A stretch of DNA of 64,000 nucleotides from the NCBI RefSeq assembly GCF_009915685.1, contig NZ_JAABLP010000002.1; one strand, given 5' to 3'. The notes beneath the pieces are model-generated. The model was not told the origin of the DNA. It saw only the letters and a program-made list of their open reading frames with translations, and made no database searches. Made by a program: the position numbers and the translations under genes. This DNA comes from Pannonibacter tanglangensis. Lineage in GTDB: Bacteria; Pseudomonadota; Alphaproteobacteria; Rhizobiales; Stappiaceae. Of the stretch, positions 40,522 through 49,993 are shown in pieces. Position 1 is the first letter of the stretch, and each line of letters starts with the position of its first letter.

Positions 40522-42801
40522 TTACCGGCTGGGCGGGGAGGGTGCCGCACCTGGAGGGGCGGCGTCTGGCCGTGCCCCGGGCTGCCCGGCCTGCGGCCTC
40601 GGCAATGCCTCTGCCTGGGCCTGACCCTGGGCTTGGGCCTGAGCCTGGGCCTGGGCCTGAGCCCGGGCCCGCGCGAGGAAATCGTCGACGGCCAGCGACA
40701 GCGCGGACGGCGGCGCGGGCTTGCGCTTGTCGAGGTCTGCCAGATAGGGCTCGATGGAATAGGACAGCATTGCCTCGTCCCGCGCCTCGTCGACCCGGGC
40801 AAGATGCTCGCGCAGCTGGTCGGCCGGCACGACGGTGGTCTTGCGCTCGGTGGTCCATTCGTAGAAGGCAGCACCGTCCGACCGTCGGGAAAAGGCGAAA
40901 TGGGGCGTGTCTATGACACGCGCATCCTCCTTGCGCAGGTTGAGCTTGCCGGAGTCGATGAAGACCGAATGGCGGACCTTGCGCCGGCTGCCGAGCGCAT
41001 AGGGTGCGGTCCGGCCGGCGGCACTGACACGCGCGAGCGCGTCGAACACCGGCGAGGCCTTGAACGTGAAGCTCCCTGCCACCTCGGGCGTGCGCAGCGC
41101 CTCCGGCGTGAGGATGTAGTTCTCGGTCGTCGTGAGGCGGTTTTCGTCGCGGTCGTCCACCACCTGCAGCGCCGTTTTGGCCCGGATGCCCGGATAGAGC
41201 GCCTCGTAATACTCGAGATAGCTGCGGCCAAGGCTGGCCCGGCCGTTCGTGGCAAGGCTCCGGCGCATTTCGTCGGCCGCCGGTCCCTTGTAGATCGACA
41301 AGATCTGGATCGTCATGTCGTGGTTCCAGTCGCGCGGGATGCCGAAATGCTCGATCATCTCGATGTCGGTCTCCCGCGGCAGATACGCGGGCATGGCCTC
41401 GAAGCCGGTGACGCCGGCCTTCAGCACCAGTGCGTTCGCGTAGTCCGCTTGCGGGATTGCCGCACCGCGGCCTCCCTGGTGCGTCAGGGTCGGGTCGAGC
41501 CAGTAGACCTTGCCGCCGATCTCGGCCCGTGTGATGGCATGGTCGAAGATCAGGTTGCTCGGCAGGCGTTCCGGCAGATAGGCGCCGGCCCAGGTGTTGA
41601 CCAGCGCGACCTGCGCCTCGATGCCCACGTGCCTGAGCGCGGCTGCGAGTAGAAGCGACTTGTCCTTGCAGTCACCGTAGCCGCTGGCCAGCACCTCCTC
41701 GGGGCGCCGCGGGATATAGCCGCCGGTGCCCATGACCAGACTCAGATAGCGGATCTCGTCCTGGACCAGACGCAGGACCTCCGTCAGCCTGTCCTCGGGC
41801 GCGGGCCAGGCGGCGGCAATGTCGTCGAGGCTCTTGCGGTAGGCGGCCGGCAGCGGCACCGTCGGCTCGTAATGCGGCAGCAGGTCGGAAACGAAGGTCG
41901 ACCAGTCCGGCCATGTCGACAGTTCGACGAAGGGCCAGTGCACATGCGAGCCCGGCCGGCTGTCCTCGTCGGCCACCTCGGGCACGGCGCTGCGCGTCCA
42001 GGTGTAGGTGGTGTACCCATCGGCCGTGACGGTCTCGGGCTGCTGATCCGTCCGGCCATGCAGCCGGATGACGGCCTGCCGGCCGGCCGGGATCGAGACG
42101 CGGCTGCGCAGGAAGCCGATCGGGAAGTCGGTGCTGAAGCCGGCACTGCTGGCGTAGGCCCCGCGGAACAGCGGGCGGCTGTCGACCACGGTCATCTCGT
42201 AATCGATCGTGTCGTCCACCTGCACGTTCGGCAGGATGGCCAGAAGCGTCAGCTGGCCGGCGAGGATGCCGTTGCCCAGTTGATCCTCCTGCCGCAGGAT
42301 CTCGAGGCGTGTGTCCTGCGTGACGTCGCGCCAGACACCATTGCGCCGGATCCGGACGGAGTTGAGGGTCAGGGTCTCGCGGCTCGGGTCGAAGTCCATC
42401 TGGATGGTCGAGGCCGCCTCGAGACCGGAGCGGTCGATCACCTGGCGCACGCGGCGGCGGTGGACGGTTTCCTCCGCTCCATCCCAGCGCTTCTGGTCGT
42501 CGATCATCAGAATGTAGACGCCGTCGCTCACCTGCAGCTCAAGCTCCGGATCCGGTTCCGGGATCGGCGCCAGGTCGACCCAGTCCGGGCGCGGGCCGAT
42601 GCGGGCCTCCTGCTGCGGCCCGGCTTGCGCGGCGATGCCGGACGGCGGTGTGGACGCCGCATGCGCCGGCGGAGTGCCCGCAAGGGCGAGCAGCAGGACC
42701 AGGGCGCTTGCGGCCAGCGCCGACCGGACCGGCACGGCGCCTGGCCACGGCACACGGGAGTTGCGGGGAGCGGCAAGGGGGCGGGAAAGCAGTGGAACCA
42801 T
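40522..42801 (-). CDS. DUF3857 and transglutaminase-domain periplasmic protein
   Basis: About 759 aa with a signal peptide (about residues 15-40, ending A-H-A-A-S). A DUF3857 beta domain occupies about residues 70-270. A transglutaminase-like core follows with Cys in G-Y-G-D-C-K-D-K-S, His in F-D-H-A-I and Asp in W-L-D-P-T. The family is periplasmic and of unknown substrate. The C-terminus is a Gln-Ala dipeptide run then a Pro/Ala tail, coded by a hexanucleotide repeat. The start at 42801 lacks a strong ribosome site, so it is tentative. Confidence 0.8.
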   Translation of the reverse strand: MVPLLSRPLAAPRNSRVPWPGAVPVRSALAASALVLLLALAGTPPAHAASTPPSGIAAQAGPQQEARIGPRPDWVDLAPIPEPDPELELQVSDGVYILMIDDQKRWDGAEETVHRRRVRQVIDRSGLEAASTIQMDFDPSRETLTLNSVRIRRNGVWRDVTQDTRLEILRQEDQLGNGILAGQLTLLAILPNVQVDDTIDYEMTVVDSRPLFRGAYASSAGFSTDFPIGFLRSRVSIPAGRQAVIRLHGRTDQQPETVTADGYTTYTWTRSAVPEVADEDSRPGSHVHWPFVELSTWPDWSTFVSDLLPHYEPTVPLPAAYRKSLDDIAAAWPAPEDRLTEVLRLVQDEIRYLSLVMGTGGYIPRRPEEVLASGYGDCKDKSLLLAAALRHVGIEAQVALVNTWAGAYLPERLPSNLIFDHAITRAEIGGKVYWLDPTLTHQGGRGAAIPQADYANALVLKAGVTGFEAMPAYLPRETDIEMIEHFGIPRDWNHDMTIQILSIYKGPAADEMRRSLATNGRASLGRSYLEYYEALYPGIRAKTALQVVDDRDENRLTTTENYILTPEALRTPEVAGSFTFKASPVFDALARVSAAGRTAPYALGSRRKVRHSVFIDSGKLNLRKEDARVIDTPHFAFSRRSDGAAFYEWTTERKTTVVPADQLREHLARVDEARDEAMLSYSIEPYLADLDKRKPAPPSALSLAVDDFLARARAQAQAQAQAQAQGQAQAEALPRPQAGQPGARPDAAPPGAAPSPPSR
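40611..40670. repeat. Hexanucleotide repeat coding a Gln-Ala run
   Basis: About ten units close to CAGGCC (minus strand) near the 3' end of the DUF3857 gene. It stays in frame and encodes A-Q repeats; slippage by one unit would change only tail length. Confidence 0.85.
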
Positions 42802-43154
42802 GACGACGCGCCAGACTGAGACCAAACGGCGCGGAACCGGTACAGTCGTCTGCCAAGTCCCTGACAGGATTGACAGTAGGCAGTCGTCAGCGCACTGGCA
42901 AGTTGCAAGTTGGCGACAGCTGCGCCCAGGGGGAACAGGTCCGGGGCGAGGGCGGGCCCCGGCGGCGGCCTGGTTGGGGAGCGGCCCGGGAGCGGCCCGG
43001 GAGCGGTCTGGTGCGGCGGACTGGTGGAGCGGACTGGTGGGGGGCGGCCAGCGCATCCGGACTTTCGCGGCCTGCCCGTGTCGGCTACTGCTGGCGGCCT
43101 TGCCGGTTGCGCCTGACGGCGCCGTCCGGACCGGACCAGGAGGATGAGCTGAGC
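42802..43154. other. Spacer between DUF3857 gene and ABC exporter gene
   Basis: About 350 bp between divergent genes. It has repeated GGAGCGGCCCGG and GGAGCGGACTGGTGG units around 42975-43045 and no believable gene. A three-codon ATG-AGC-TGA sits right after the AGGAGG at 43138-43143, just before the exporter start. Promoters must lie here but are not obvious. Confidence 0.5.
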
Positions 43155-45083
43155 ATGGCGGCAGATCAGGAGCGGGCGCCGCAGGGCCGGGAGGGCGGCC
43201 GGGCCGCCCAGCGGGCAATGTGGCGGGCGATGCGGCGCGGGCAGGGCATCGGCGGCCATCTTGTGGCCAATGTCGCCTCGCTGCGGCGACTGCCGCAGCT
43301 GGTGGCCTCGCTGTGGGCGGCCGGTCCCGGGCTTGCGAGCGCCATTCTGGTCCTTCGCCTGATCCGGGCGCTGCAGCCGCCGGCCGTGCTCTATGTCGCC
43401 AAGCTGATCATCGACGAGATCGTGGCCCGCTCGGCCGCCGGCGCAGGCAGCTTTCAGCTGGCCGACCTGCAGCAGGGCGGGGCGCTGTCCCCGCTCGCCG
43501 GGCTGATCCTGCTCGAGTTTGTGCTGGTGGCAGGCGATGCGGTGCTGTCGCGCGTCGATCGGTTGCTCGAACAGATGCTGGGCGAGCGCCATGCCAACCG
43601 GCTCGGGGCCGCACTGATCCGCCAGGCGGATGCGCTGGACCTGGCCCAGCTGGAGACGGGCGAGATCCAGGACCGGCTGCAGCGGGCGCGCAACCAGTCG
43701 GTCATGGGCAACAGCCTGCTCGGCCAGATGCTGAACCAGGCCCAGGATGCGGTGACGCTGATTGCGCTGGTGGCGGGTGTTGCCGCCTTTGCCCCGGCGC
43801 TGGTGCTGCTGCTGGCCTTCGCGCTTCTGCCGTCGCTGCTGGGCGAGGCCTATTTCAATTCGCTGCGCTACGGGCTCGACAAGGAGGCGACGGCCCGGCG
43901 GCGCGAGATCGACTACATCCGCTATGTCGGGGCCAATGCCCGCACGGCCAAGGAAGTGAAGCTGTTCGGCCTCGGAGCCTATCTGGCCGGGCGGTTCACG
44001 ACGCTGGCCGGCTCGCTGCATGTCGCCAGCATGGCACTCGCGCGCAAGCGGGCGCTCTGGGGGGCGCTGTTCGGCATCCTGAGCGCGCTGTCCTACTATG
44101 GTGCCTATGGCTACATCGCCTTCCGGGCGGTGCAGGGCGACATCTCGCTGGGCGAGCTGACCTTCCTCGCCGGAGCGCTGATGCGCCTCAACGCCCTGTT
44201 CGAGCGCATGATCCTCGGCCTGACGCAGATTGCCGACCGGGCGCTCTATCTGGAAGACCTCTATTCCTTCTTCGAGCTGGTGCCGGGCGTGACGGAGCCG
44301 GAACGGCCGCTGCCGTTTCCCGAGCCGGTCCGCCAGGGCATCGTGTTCGAGAACGTGGGCTTCCGCTATCCGGGCAAGGAGGGCTGGGTGCTGCGCAACC
44401 TCGACCTGACGATCCGGCCGGGCGAGACCGTGGCGCTGGTCGGCGAGAACGGGGCCGGCAAGACCACCATCGTCAAGCTCATGTCGCGGCTCTACGATCC
44501 GACGGAAGGCCGGATCCTGATCGATGGCATCGACTGCCGGGCCTTCGCGCTCGCCGATCTGCGCCGGCACGTGGGCGTGATCTTCCAGGACTTCGTGAAG
44601 TACAATTTTCCGGCCGCGGTCAACATCGGCGTCGGACGCATCGAGGCGGTTGCGGACCGGGAGAGGATGGACGCGGCCGCGGAGGCAAGCCTTGCGGCTG
44701 ACGTGATCGCGCGGCTGCCGGCCGGCTACGATCAGGTGCTCGGCGACATGTTCACCTCCGGCGTCGAACTGTCCGGCGGGGAATGGCAGCGGATCGCGAT
44801 CGCCCGGGCTTACTTCCGGGATGCGGCCCTGCTGATCCTGGACGAACCCACCGCAGCCCTCGATGCCCGGGCCGAAGCGGCGGTGTTTGCCCGCTTCCGC
44901 GATCTCAGCCGGGGGCGGACGGCGGTCTTCATCTCGCACCGGTTCGGCACCGTGCGCATGGCCGACCGGATCGTGGTGCTGGATCGCGGCGGCATCCTGG
45001 AAGCCGGCAGCCACGACGACCTGATGCGCCGCGATGGCCACTACGCCGCGCTGTTCCGGCTTCAGGCGGAAGCGTTCCAGTAG
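43155..45083 (+). CDS. ABC exporter, fused membrane and ATPase domains
   Basis: 642 aa. The first 340 residues carry the transmembrane domain. The ATPase has Walker A G-E-N-G-A-G-K-T-T, signature L-S-G-G-E-W-Q-R-I-A, Walker B L-L-I-L-D-E-P-T-A-A-L-D and the switch F-I-S-H-R. It is a half-transporter that should dimerise in the inner membrane. The substrate is unknown; no partner protein lies beside it. The ATG at 43155 is chosen from similarity; the frame is open upstream through repeats. Confidence 0.85.
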   Translation: MAADQERAPQGREGGRAAQRAMWRAMRRGQGIGGHLVANVASLRRLPQLVASLWAAGPGLASAILVLRLIRALQPPAVLYVAKLIIDEIVARSAAGAGSFQLADLQQGGALSPLAGLILLEFVLVAGDAVLSRVDRLLEQMLGERHANRLGAALIRQADALDLAQLETGEIQDRLQRARNQSVMGNSLLGQMLNQAQDAVTLIALVAGVAAFAPALVLLLAFALLPSLLGEAYFNSLRYGLDKEATARRREIDYIRYVGANARTAKEVKLFGLGAYLAGRFTTLAGSLHVASMALARKRALWGALFGILSALSYYGAYGYIAFRAVQGDISLGELTFLAGALMRLNALFERMILGLTQIADRALYLEDLYSFFELVPGVTEPERPLPFPEPVRQGIVFENVGFRYPGKEGWVLRNLDLTIRPGETVALVGENGAGKTTIVKLMSRLYDPTEGRILIDGIDCRAFALADLRRHVGVIFQDFVKYNFPAAVNIGVGRIEAVADRERMDAAAEASLAADVIARLPAGYDQVLGDMFTSGVELSGGEWQRIAIARAYFRDAALLILDEPTAALDARAEAAVFARFRDLSRGRTAVFISHRFGTVRMADRIVVLDRGGILEAGSHDDLMRRDGHYAALFRLQAEAFQ

Positions 45084-45110
45084 CGGCGCCGTTGCAGCCG
45101 ACCGGCTGGC

Positions 45111-45383
45111 TCAGGCGGCCCTGACCGGCTCGGCCGGACCCGTGAACCGGACGCCGAGCTGGTCCGCCTTGCGCCAGACGATCTGCACCGGCCGGCGGAT
45201 CTGATCGGTGTCGACATAGAGCATGAATTCGTCCGGCACGTCATGGGTGCTCGGAACCTTCAGCAGCACGCCGCCCTCGGAGGAGTTGCGCAGCATGCAG
45301 TCATAGACGCGCATGCCGTTGCCGAACACGATCCGGCCAGCCTTGAGGACACGCATGCGGGGCGCGGCGCGGCGTTCGTCCAA
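45111..45383 (-). CDS. PilZ-domain protein (c-di-GMP binding)
   Basis: 90 aa, a lone PilZ domain: E-R-R-A-A-P-R (RxxxR-type) near the N-terminus and N-S-S-E-G-G as the second motif. It may act as a small c-di-GMP effector. The start is a TTG at 45383, supported by a GGAGG 5 nt upstream; no in-frame ATG would keep the first motif. It is divergent from nnrU. Confidence 0.78.
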   Translation of the reverse strand: MDERRAAPRMRVLKAGRIVFGNGMRVYDCMLRNSSEGGVLLKVPSTHDVPDEFMLYVDTDQIRRPVQIVWRKADQLGVRFTGPAEPVRAA

Positions 45384-45516
45384 GATCGCCTCCAGGAGTG
45401 TCTGAAAACTGGCCTGATGGTATCGGTGGCCCGTGAATCAAGTCTTGCGGCAATCCTCCAAAGTCGACCACAACTGGGTTAACGCGGCGACGCGATGCCG
45501 CGAGGGAGACCCTGGA

Positions 45517-46095
45517 ATGCTGTATCTGATCCTCGGGATCGCGCTGTTCTTCGGCGCACACACTCTCACCATGCTGCGCGAGCTGCGCGCAGGCCTGCAG
45601 GAGCGGCTGGGAAGCGGCGGCTACAAGGGCCTCTACAGCCTCGTTTCCGCCCTCGGCCTCGGGCTGATGATCTATGGCTACGGCCTCGCCCGTTTCGAGG
45701 GCGCGCCGCAGATCTACGAGCCGCCGGTGGCGCTCAAGCATGTGGCCTTCCTTCTGCTGCTGCCGGTGTTCGTGTTCCTGATCGCCGCCTATGTTCCCGG
45801 CCGCATCAAGCGGGCGCTGAAGCACCCCATGCTGGTGGCCGTGAAGCTGTGGGCGCTCGCCCATCTGCTGGCCAATGGCGACCTTGCCTCGGTCCTGCTG
45901 TTCGGGTCCTTCCTGGTCTGGGCGGTCGTCGACCGGATCTCGATCAAGCGGCGCGTGCCGGTGGCCGCCGGCGGTCCGCCGCAGATCGACGTCGGCCCGG
46001 CCGGTGACGTGGTGGCGCTGGTGGGCGGCCTCGCGCTCTACGGGCTCTTCGTCTGGAAGCTGCACGAATGGCTGGTCGGCGTCGCGCCGATGTAG
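45517..46095 (+). CDS. NnrU-family membrane protein
   Basis: 192 aa with about six hydrophobic helices. The opening L-I-L-G-I-A-L-F-F-G-A-H-T-L-T-M-L and K-L-W-A-L-A-H-L-L-A-N-G-D are typical of NnrU, a family linked to nitric-oxide/nitrite reductase function in denitrifiers but widespread elsewhere. No denitrification gene is near, so its role here is unclear. The ATG at 45517 follows GAGGGAG. Confidence 0.85.
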   Translation: MLYLILGIALFFGAHTLTMLRELRAGLQERLGSGGYKGLYSLVSALGLGLMIYGYGLARFEGAPQIYEPPVALKHVAFLLLLPVFVFLIAAYVPGRIKRALKHPMLVAVKLWALAHLLANGDLASVLLFGSFLVWAVVDRISIKRRVPVAAGGPPQIDVGPAGDVVALVGGLALYGLFVWKLHEWLVGVAPM

Positions 46096-46400
46096 GCCGG
46101 AGAGCGCCGGAGCGGCGACTGGCGCAGCGACTGGCGGCGTTGCTGGCGGCGCGATGGGGGGAGGGCTCGGCGGTCGCGGTACGCCCGCCGCCGCAGCGCT
46201 CCTCGCAAGGCTGTGATGGGCGATTCTGCCACCAAAGCGCGGTCCGGCCGCGCGGCTGCCTCACTTCAGCCATCAAGTGCTTGAAAACAGCGCGAGACGG
46301 GCGTTTGCCACGACGGGGGTGACACTGTAATGTGGCGCCGCGCCGCGTGGGCCCCGTCCGCGTCCGCGCCGCTTTGTCTGTATGCAGGAACCTGGCACGC
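46096..46400 (+). other. Spacer before the YfgM-like/bamB/der unit
   Basis: About 305 bp. The first part is GC-rich with GCGACTGGCG repeats; the last 100 bp are more balanced. TTGCCA around 46304-46309 and TGTAAT around 46325-46330 could be a promoter with a short spacer. No gene was seen. Confidence 0.4.
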
Positions 46401-47081
46401 ATGTCCGATATTTTCCGCGAAGTCGACGAGGATATCCGTCACGAAAAGTACCGTCGCCTTTGGGACAGGTTCGGCGTCTACGTCATCATCCTTGCCGTGC
46501 TGGTGGTGGTCGGAACGGCCGGGTACCGCGGCTGGCTCTACTGGGAAGGGCAGCAGGCGCAGAAGGCCGGTGACACGTTCATGGCTGCCGTGCGCGCCGC
46601 TGATGCCGGCAATTCGGCAGAGGCCCAGACCCTGTTCGAGAGCCTCGCGCAGTCGACCGGCGGCTATCCGGTGCTGGCGCGGATGCGCGCGGCCACCGAC
46701 CTGGCGCGCCAGGGCAACGAGGCCGAGGCCCTGGCCCGCTTCGACGCGATTGCCGCCGATTCGTCGGCCGACCCGCTGCTGCGCGGCCTGGCCGCGATCC
46801 GGGCCGGCTATATTGCCCTCGACAGCGCCGACTATGCGACCGTTGCCGGCCGGCTCCAGCCGCTGGCGGCCAATGACAATCCCTGGCGGTTCGCGGCGCG
46901 CGAGATCCTCGCCTTCAGCGCCTGGAAGCAGGGTGACCTGACGGCGGCCCAGTCCTGGGTCGACCAGATCGCCGGCGACGCCGCCGCCCCGCGCGACATT
47001 GCCGGCCGCGTCGGCCTTCTCAACGACCTGATCCGTGCCGCCACCGGCAAGGCGCCGGCCGCTGCGGGAGTGAGCAACTGA
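46401..47081 (+). CDS. YfgM-like TPR membrane protein
   Basis: 226 aa. A short cytoplasmic N-terminus (I-F-R-E-V-D-E-D-I-R) is followed by one membrane helix at about residues 27-47 and a periplasmic TPR-like region. This is the alphaproteobacterial tetratricopeptide protein usually found before bamB and der. E. coli YfgM assists the Sec translocon and periplasmic chaperones. The stop overlaps the bamB ATG as TGATG. Confidence 0.85.
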   Translation: MSDIFREVDEDIRHEKYRRLWDRFGVYVIILAVLVVVGTAGYRGWLYWEGQQAQKAGDTFMAAVRAADAGNSAEAQTLFESLAQSTGGYPVLARMRAATDLARQGNEAEALARFDAIAADSSADPLLRGLAAIRAGYIALDSADYATVAGRLQPLAANDNPWRFAAREILAFSAWKQGDLTAAQSWVDQIAGDAAAPRDIAGRVGLLNDLIRAATGKAPAAAGVSN

Positions 47082-48433
47082 TGCCGCTGAAGACCTCCTC
47101 TCGACTGCGCGCTCTCGCCGGGCTGGCCACGCTGATGGTCGTCCTGCAGGGCTGCAGCTCCGTGTCGGAATACACCGACGCGATCAATCCCTTCGCCGAG
47201 CGCGAGAAGATCCTGCCCGGCGACCGGCAGCCGGTCTTCGCCGATGCCGATCCGCTGGCCAGCGCGGCCGGCAAGGCGGCCAGCATCGGTTCGGCCACCG
47301 GTGGCCAGAACTGGCCGCAGGCCGGTGGCCCGGAAAACAACGATGCCGGCAACATCGCCGTCTCGGTGAGCGGCCAGCGCGTCTGGCGCGCCTCGATCGG
47401 CAGCTCCGGCGGCGGGCTGACAGCCTCGGGCCTGCGTGCCGCTGCCCGTCCGGTGTCCGACGGCGGCCGCATCTTCGTCTACAAGCCCTCGGGCGAGGTG
47501 ATGGCCTTCACGACCGGCGGCGCCCGGGCCTGGACCCGCGACCTGCGCCCCGAAGGCGAGGATGACGTGGCCTCGGGCGGCGGTGTCGCCGTGGCCAACG
47601 GCCGCGTCTTTGCCGCCACCGGCTACCGCAAGTTTGCCGCGCTCGATGCCGGGTCCGGTCAGGTCCTGTGGACCATCGACCTCAGCACGCCCGCGCGCGG
47701 CGCTCCGGCCGTCGGCAACGGCTATGTCTTCGTCGTGACCCAGAACAACGAGGTCTACGCGATCAAGCAGGAAGACGGGTCGGTCGTCTGGACCTATTCG
47801 GGCATCGAGGAATCCGCCGGCCTCCTGTCCGCCTCCGCGCCGGCTGTGGTCGGCGGCACGGTCGTGGTGCCGTTCTCCTCCGGCGAGATCATGGCCATCG
47901 ACATCAAGAAGGGCGAGCCGATCTGGGCCGAGGGCGTTGCCCGCGCGTTCCGTACCCTCGCGCTCTCGACGCTGGCCGACGTGTCGGCCAGCCCGGTCGT
48001 GGCCGGCGGCACCGTGTTCGCCACGGGCGTGGCCGGGCGCACCATCGCCGCCTCGCTCAAGACCGGCCAGATCGAATGGCAGCAGGACATCGGCAGCGTG
48101 CACACGCCGGTCGTCTCCGGCTCGGCCGTGTTCATGGTGACGCTGGATGACCGCATGGTCGCGCTCGACCGCAAGACCGGCCAGCCGCTGTGGCGCGCCG
48201 ACCTGCCGCAGCTCGAGAACAAGAAGAAGCGCCGCAACTGGGCCGGTCCGGTGCTGGCAAACGGCACTCTTGTCGCTTTCTCGAACGACGGACGCGTCGC
48301 GCTGGTTGACGCCACGTCCGGAAACGTGCAGAGCGTGAGGGATGTCCAGACCAATGTGTTCGTGACGCCGATCGTGGCCGGTGGCCGTGTGATCGTGCTT
48401 GAAGGCGACAACGGTCTGGCGGCCTTCAACTGA
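47081..48433 (+). CDS. bamB: BamB, outer-membrane assembly lipoprotein
   Basis: 450 aa. A lipoprotein signal with lipobox L-Q-G-C places the lipidated Cys at about residue 25. It is followed by a PQQ-like beta-propeller of repeated blades (G-x-V-x-A-x-D-x-x-T/S-G-x-x-x-W pattern, for example A-L-D-A-G-S-G-Q-V-L-W). BamB is the scaffold subunit of the BAM complex. It sits between the YfgM-like gene and der, the standard order. Confidence 0.92.
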   Translation: MPLKTSSRLRALAGLATLMVVLQGCSSVSEYTDAINPFAEREKILPGDRQPVFADADPLASAAGKAASIGSATGGQNWPQAGGPENNDAGNIAVSVSGQRVWRASIGSSGGGLTASGLRAAARPVSDGGRIFVYKPSGEVMAFTTGGARAWTRDLRPEGEDDVASGGGVAVANGRVFAATGYRKFAALDAGSGQVLWTIDLSTPARGAPAVGNGYVFVVTQNNEVYAIKQEDGSVVWTYSGIEESAGLLSASAPAVVGGTVVVPFSSGEIMAIDIKKGEPIWAEGVARAFRTLALSTLADVSASPVVAGGTVFATGVAGRTIAASLKTGQIEWQQDIGSVHTPVVSGSAVFMVTLDDRMVALDRKTGQPLWRADLPQLENKKKRRNWAGPVLANGTLVAFSNDGRVALVDATSGNVQSVRDVQTNVFVTPIVAGGRVIVLEGDNGLAAFN

Positions 48434-48480
48434 GACAGAACGGGGATGGCCGGTGCGCCGGCCCCTCGAGGAGATGCAAA

Positions 48481-49902
48481 TTGGGTGCGACCGTCGCCAT
48501 CATCGGCCGGCCGAACGTGGGCAAGTCGACGCTGTTCAACCGGCTCGTGGGCAAGCGCCTGGCGCTTGTTGACGACACGCCCGGCGTGACGCGTGACCGG
48601 CGCCCTGGCGAGGCACGCCTCGGCGACCTGCGCTTCACCGTGATCGACACGGCCGGGCTGGAAGACGCCGAGGCCACCAGCCTCGAAGGCCGCATGCGGG
48701 CGCAGACGGAAGAGGCCATCGTCGAATCCGACGTGGTGCTGTTCGTCATTGATGCCCGCGCCGGCGTCACGCCGCTCGATGCCTATTTCGCCGACGTTGT
48801 GCGCAAGTCCGACAAGCCGGTCATCCTGCTGGCCAACAAGGCCGAGGGCCGGGCTGGCGAGGGCGGGCTCTACGAGGCCTTCGCGCTCGGGCTCGGCGAG
48901 CCGGTGGCCATTTCCGCCGAACATGGCGAGGGGCTGGCCGGTCTCTATTCGGCGCTGCTGCCCTTCGTGGAGCAGGTGGAGGAAGACGAGCAGGCGGCCG
49001 CCGACGAGGCCCGCTTTGCCATCGAGCTGGACGAGGACGGTCAGGATCTCGTGCCCGAGATCGCCGCGGGTACGGCCGAGCGCCCGCTGCGGGTGGCGAT
49101 CGTCGGCCGGCCGAACGCCGGCAAGTCGACGCTCATCAACCGGATGCTCGGCGAGGAGCGCATGCTGACCGGTCCCGAGGCCGGCATCACGCGCGATTCC
49201 ATCTCCGTCGACTGGCTGTGGCGTGACCGGCATGTGAAGCTGTTCGACACGGCCGGCATCCGCCGCAAGGCGCGCGTGCAGGAGAAGCTCGAGAAGCTGT
49301 CGGTTGCCGACGCGCTGCGCGCCATCAAGTTTGCCGAAGTGGTCGTCGTGGCCCTCGATGCCACCAATTCCTTCGAGAAGCAGGACCTGCAGATCATCGA
49401 GCTTTGCGCGCGCGAGGGCCGGGCGCTGGTGATCGCCATCAACAAGTGGGATCTGATCGAGGACCGCGAGGCCGCCTGGCAGGCCATCCGCGACGCCCAG
49501 GACCGCTATCTCAACCAGATCCGCGGCGTGGCGATCTGCACGCTGTCCGGCCTGCAGGGCCAGGGCATCGACCGGCTGATGGAAGCGGTGTTCGGGGCCT
49601 ATGACGTCTGGAACACGCGCATCTCGACCGCGCGGCTCAACCGCTGGCTCACCGGCATCCTCGCCCATCATCCGCCTCCGGCGGTGCAGGGCCGGCGGGT
49701 GAAGCTGCGCTACATGACGCAGGCCAAGACGCGTCCGCCGCATTTCTTCGTCTTCTGCTCGCGGCCGGAAGAACTGCCCGAAAGCTACACCCGGTATCTC
49801 GTGAACAATCTGCGCGAGAAGTTCGAGATGCCGGGGACCCCCATCCGCCTGTCCTACCGCAAGGGCGACAACCCCTTCGCGGGCAAGGCCAAGCAGCGCT
49901 GA
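48481..49902 (+). CDS. der: Der (EngA), double GTPase for 50S assembly
   Basis: 473 aa with two GTPase domains: G-R-P-N-V-G-K-S-T with D-T-P-G-V-T-R-D, then G-R-P-N-A-G-K-S-T with D-T-A-G-I-R-R-K and N-K-W-D. A C-terminal KH-like domain follows. It is needed for late large-subunit assembly. The start is TTG at 48481 with GAGGAG 7 nt upstream; a nearby ATG at 48474 is out of frame. Confidence 0.96.
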   Translation: MGATVAIIGRPNVGKSTLFNRLVGKRLALVDDTPGVTRDRRPGEARLGDLRFTVIDTAGLEDAEATSLEGRMRAQTEEAIVESDVVLFVIDARAGVTPLDAYFADVVRKSDKPVILLANKAEGRAGEGGLYEAFALGLGEPVAISAEHGEGLAGLYSALLPFVEQVEEDEQAAADEARFAIELDEDGQDLVPEIAAGTAERPLRVAIVGRPNAGKSTLINRMLGEERMLTGPEAGITRDSISVDWLWRDRHVKLFDTAGIRRKARVQEKLEKLSVADALRAIKFAEVVVVALDATNSFEKQDLQIIELCAREGRALVIAINKWDLIEDREAAWQAIRDAQDRYLNQIRGVAICTLSGLQGQGIDRLMEAVFGAYDVWNTRISTARLNRWLTGILAHHPPPAVQGRRVKLRYMTQAKTRPPHFFVFCSRPEELPESYTRYLVNNLREKFEMPGTPIRLSYRKGDNPFAGKAKQR

Positions 49903-49993
49903 GCCCCCTGCGGGCGGCCCGACGGTCGCCCGCGTCTGCGCGGCCAGCGGCCACGCCCTCCCATCCCTGTGTTGCCTTCCGCCGGAGTTTGCC

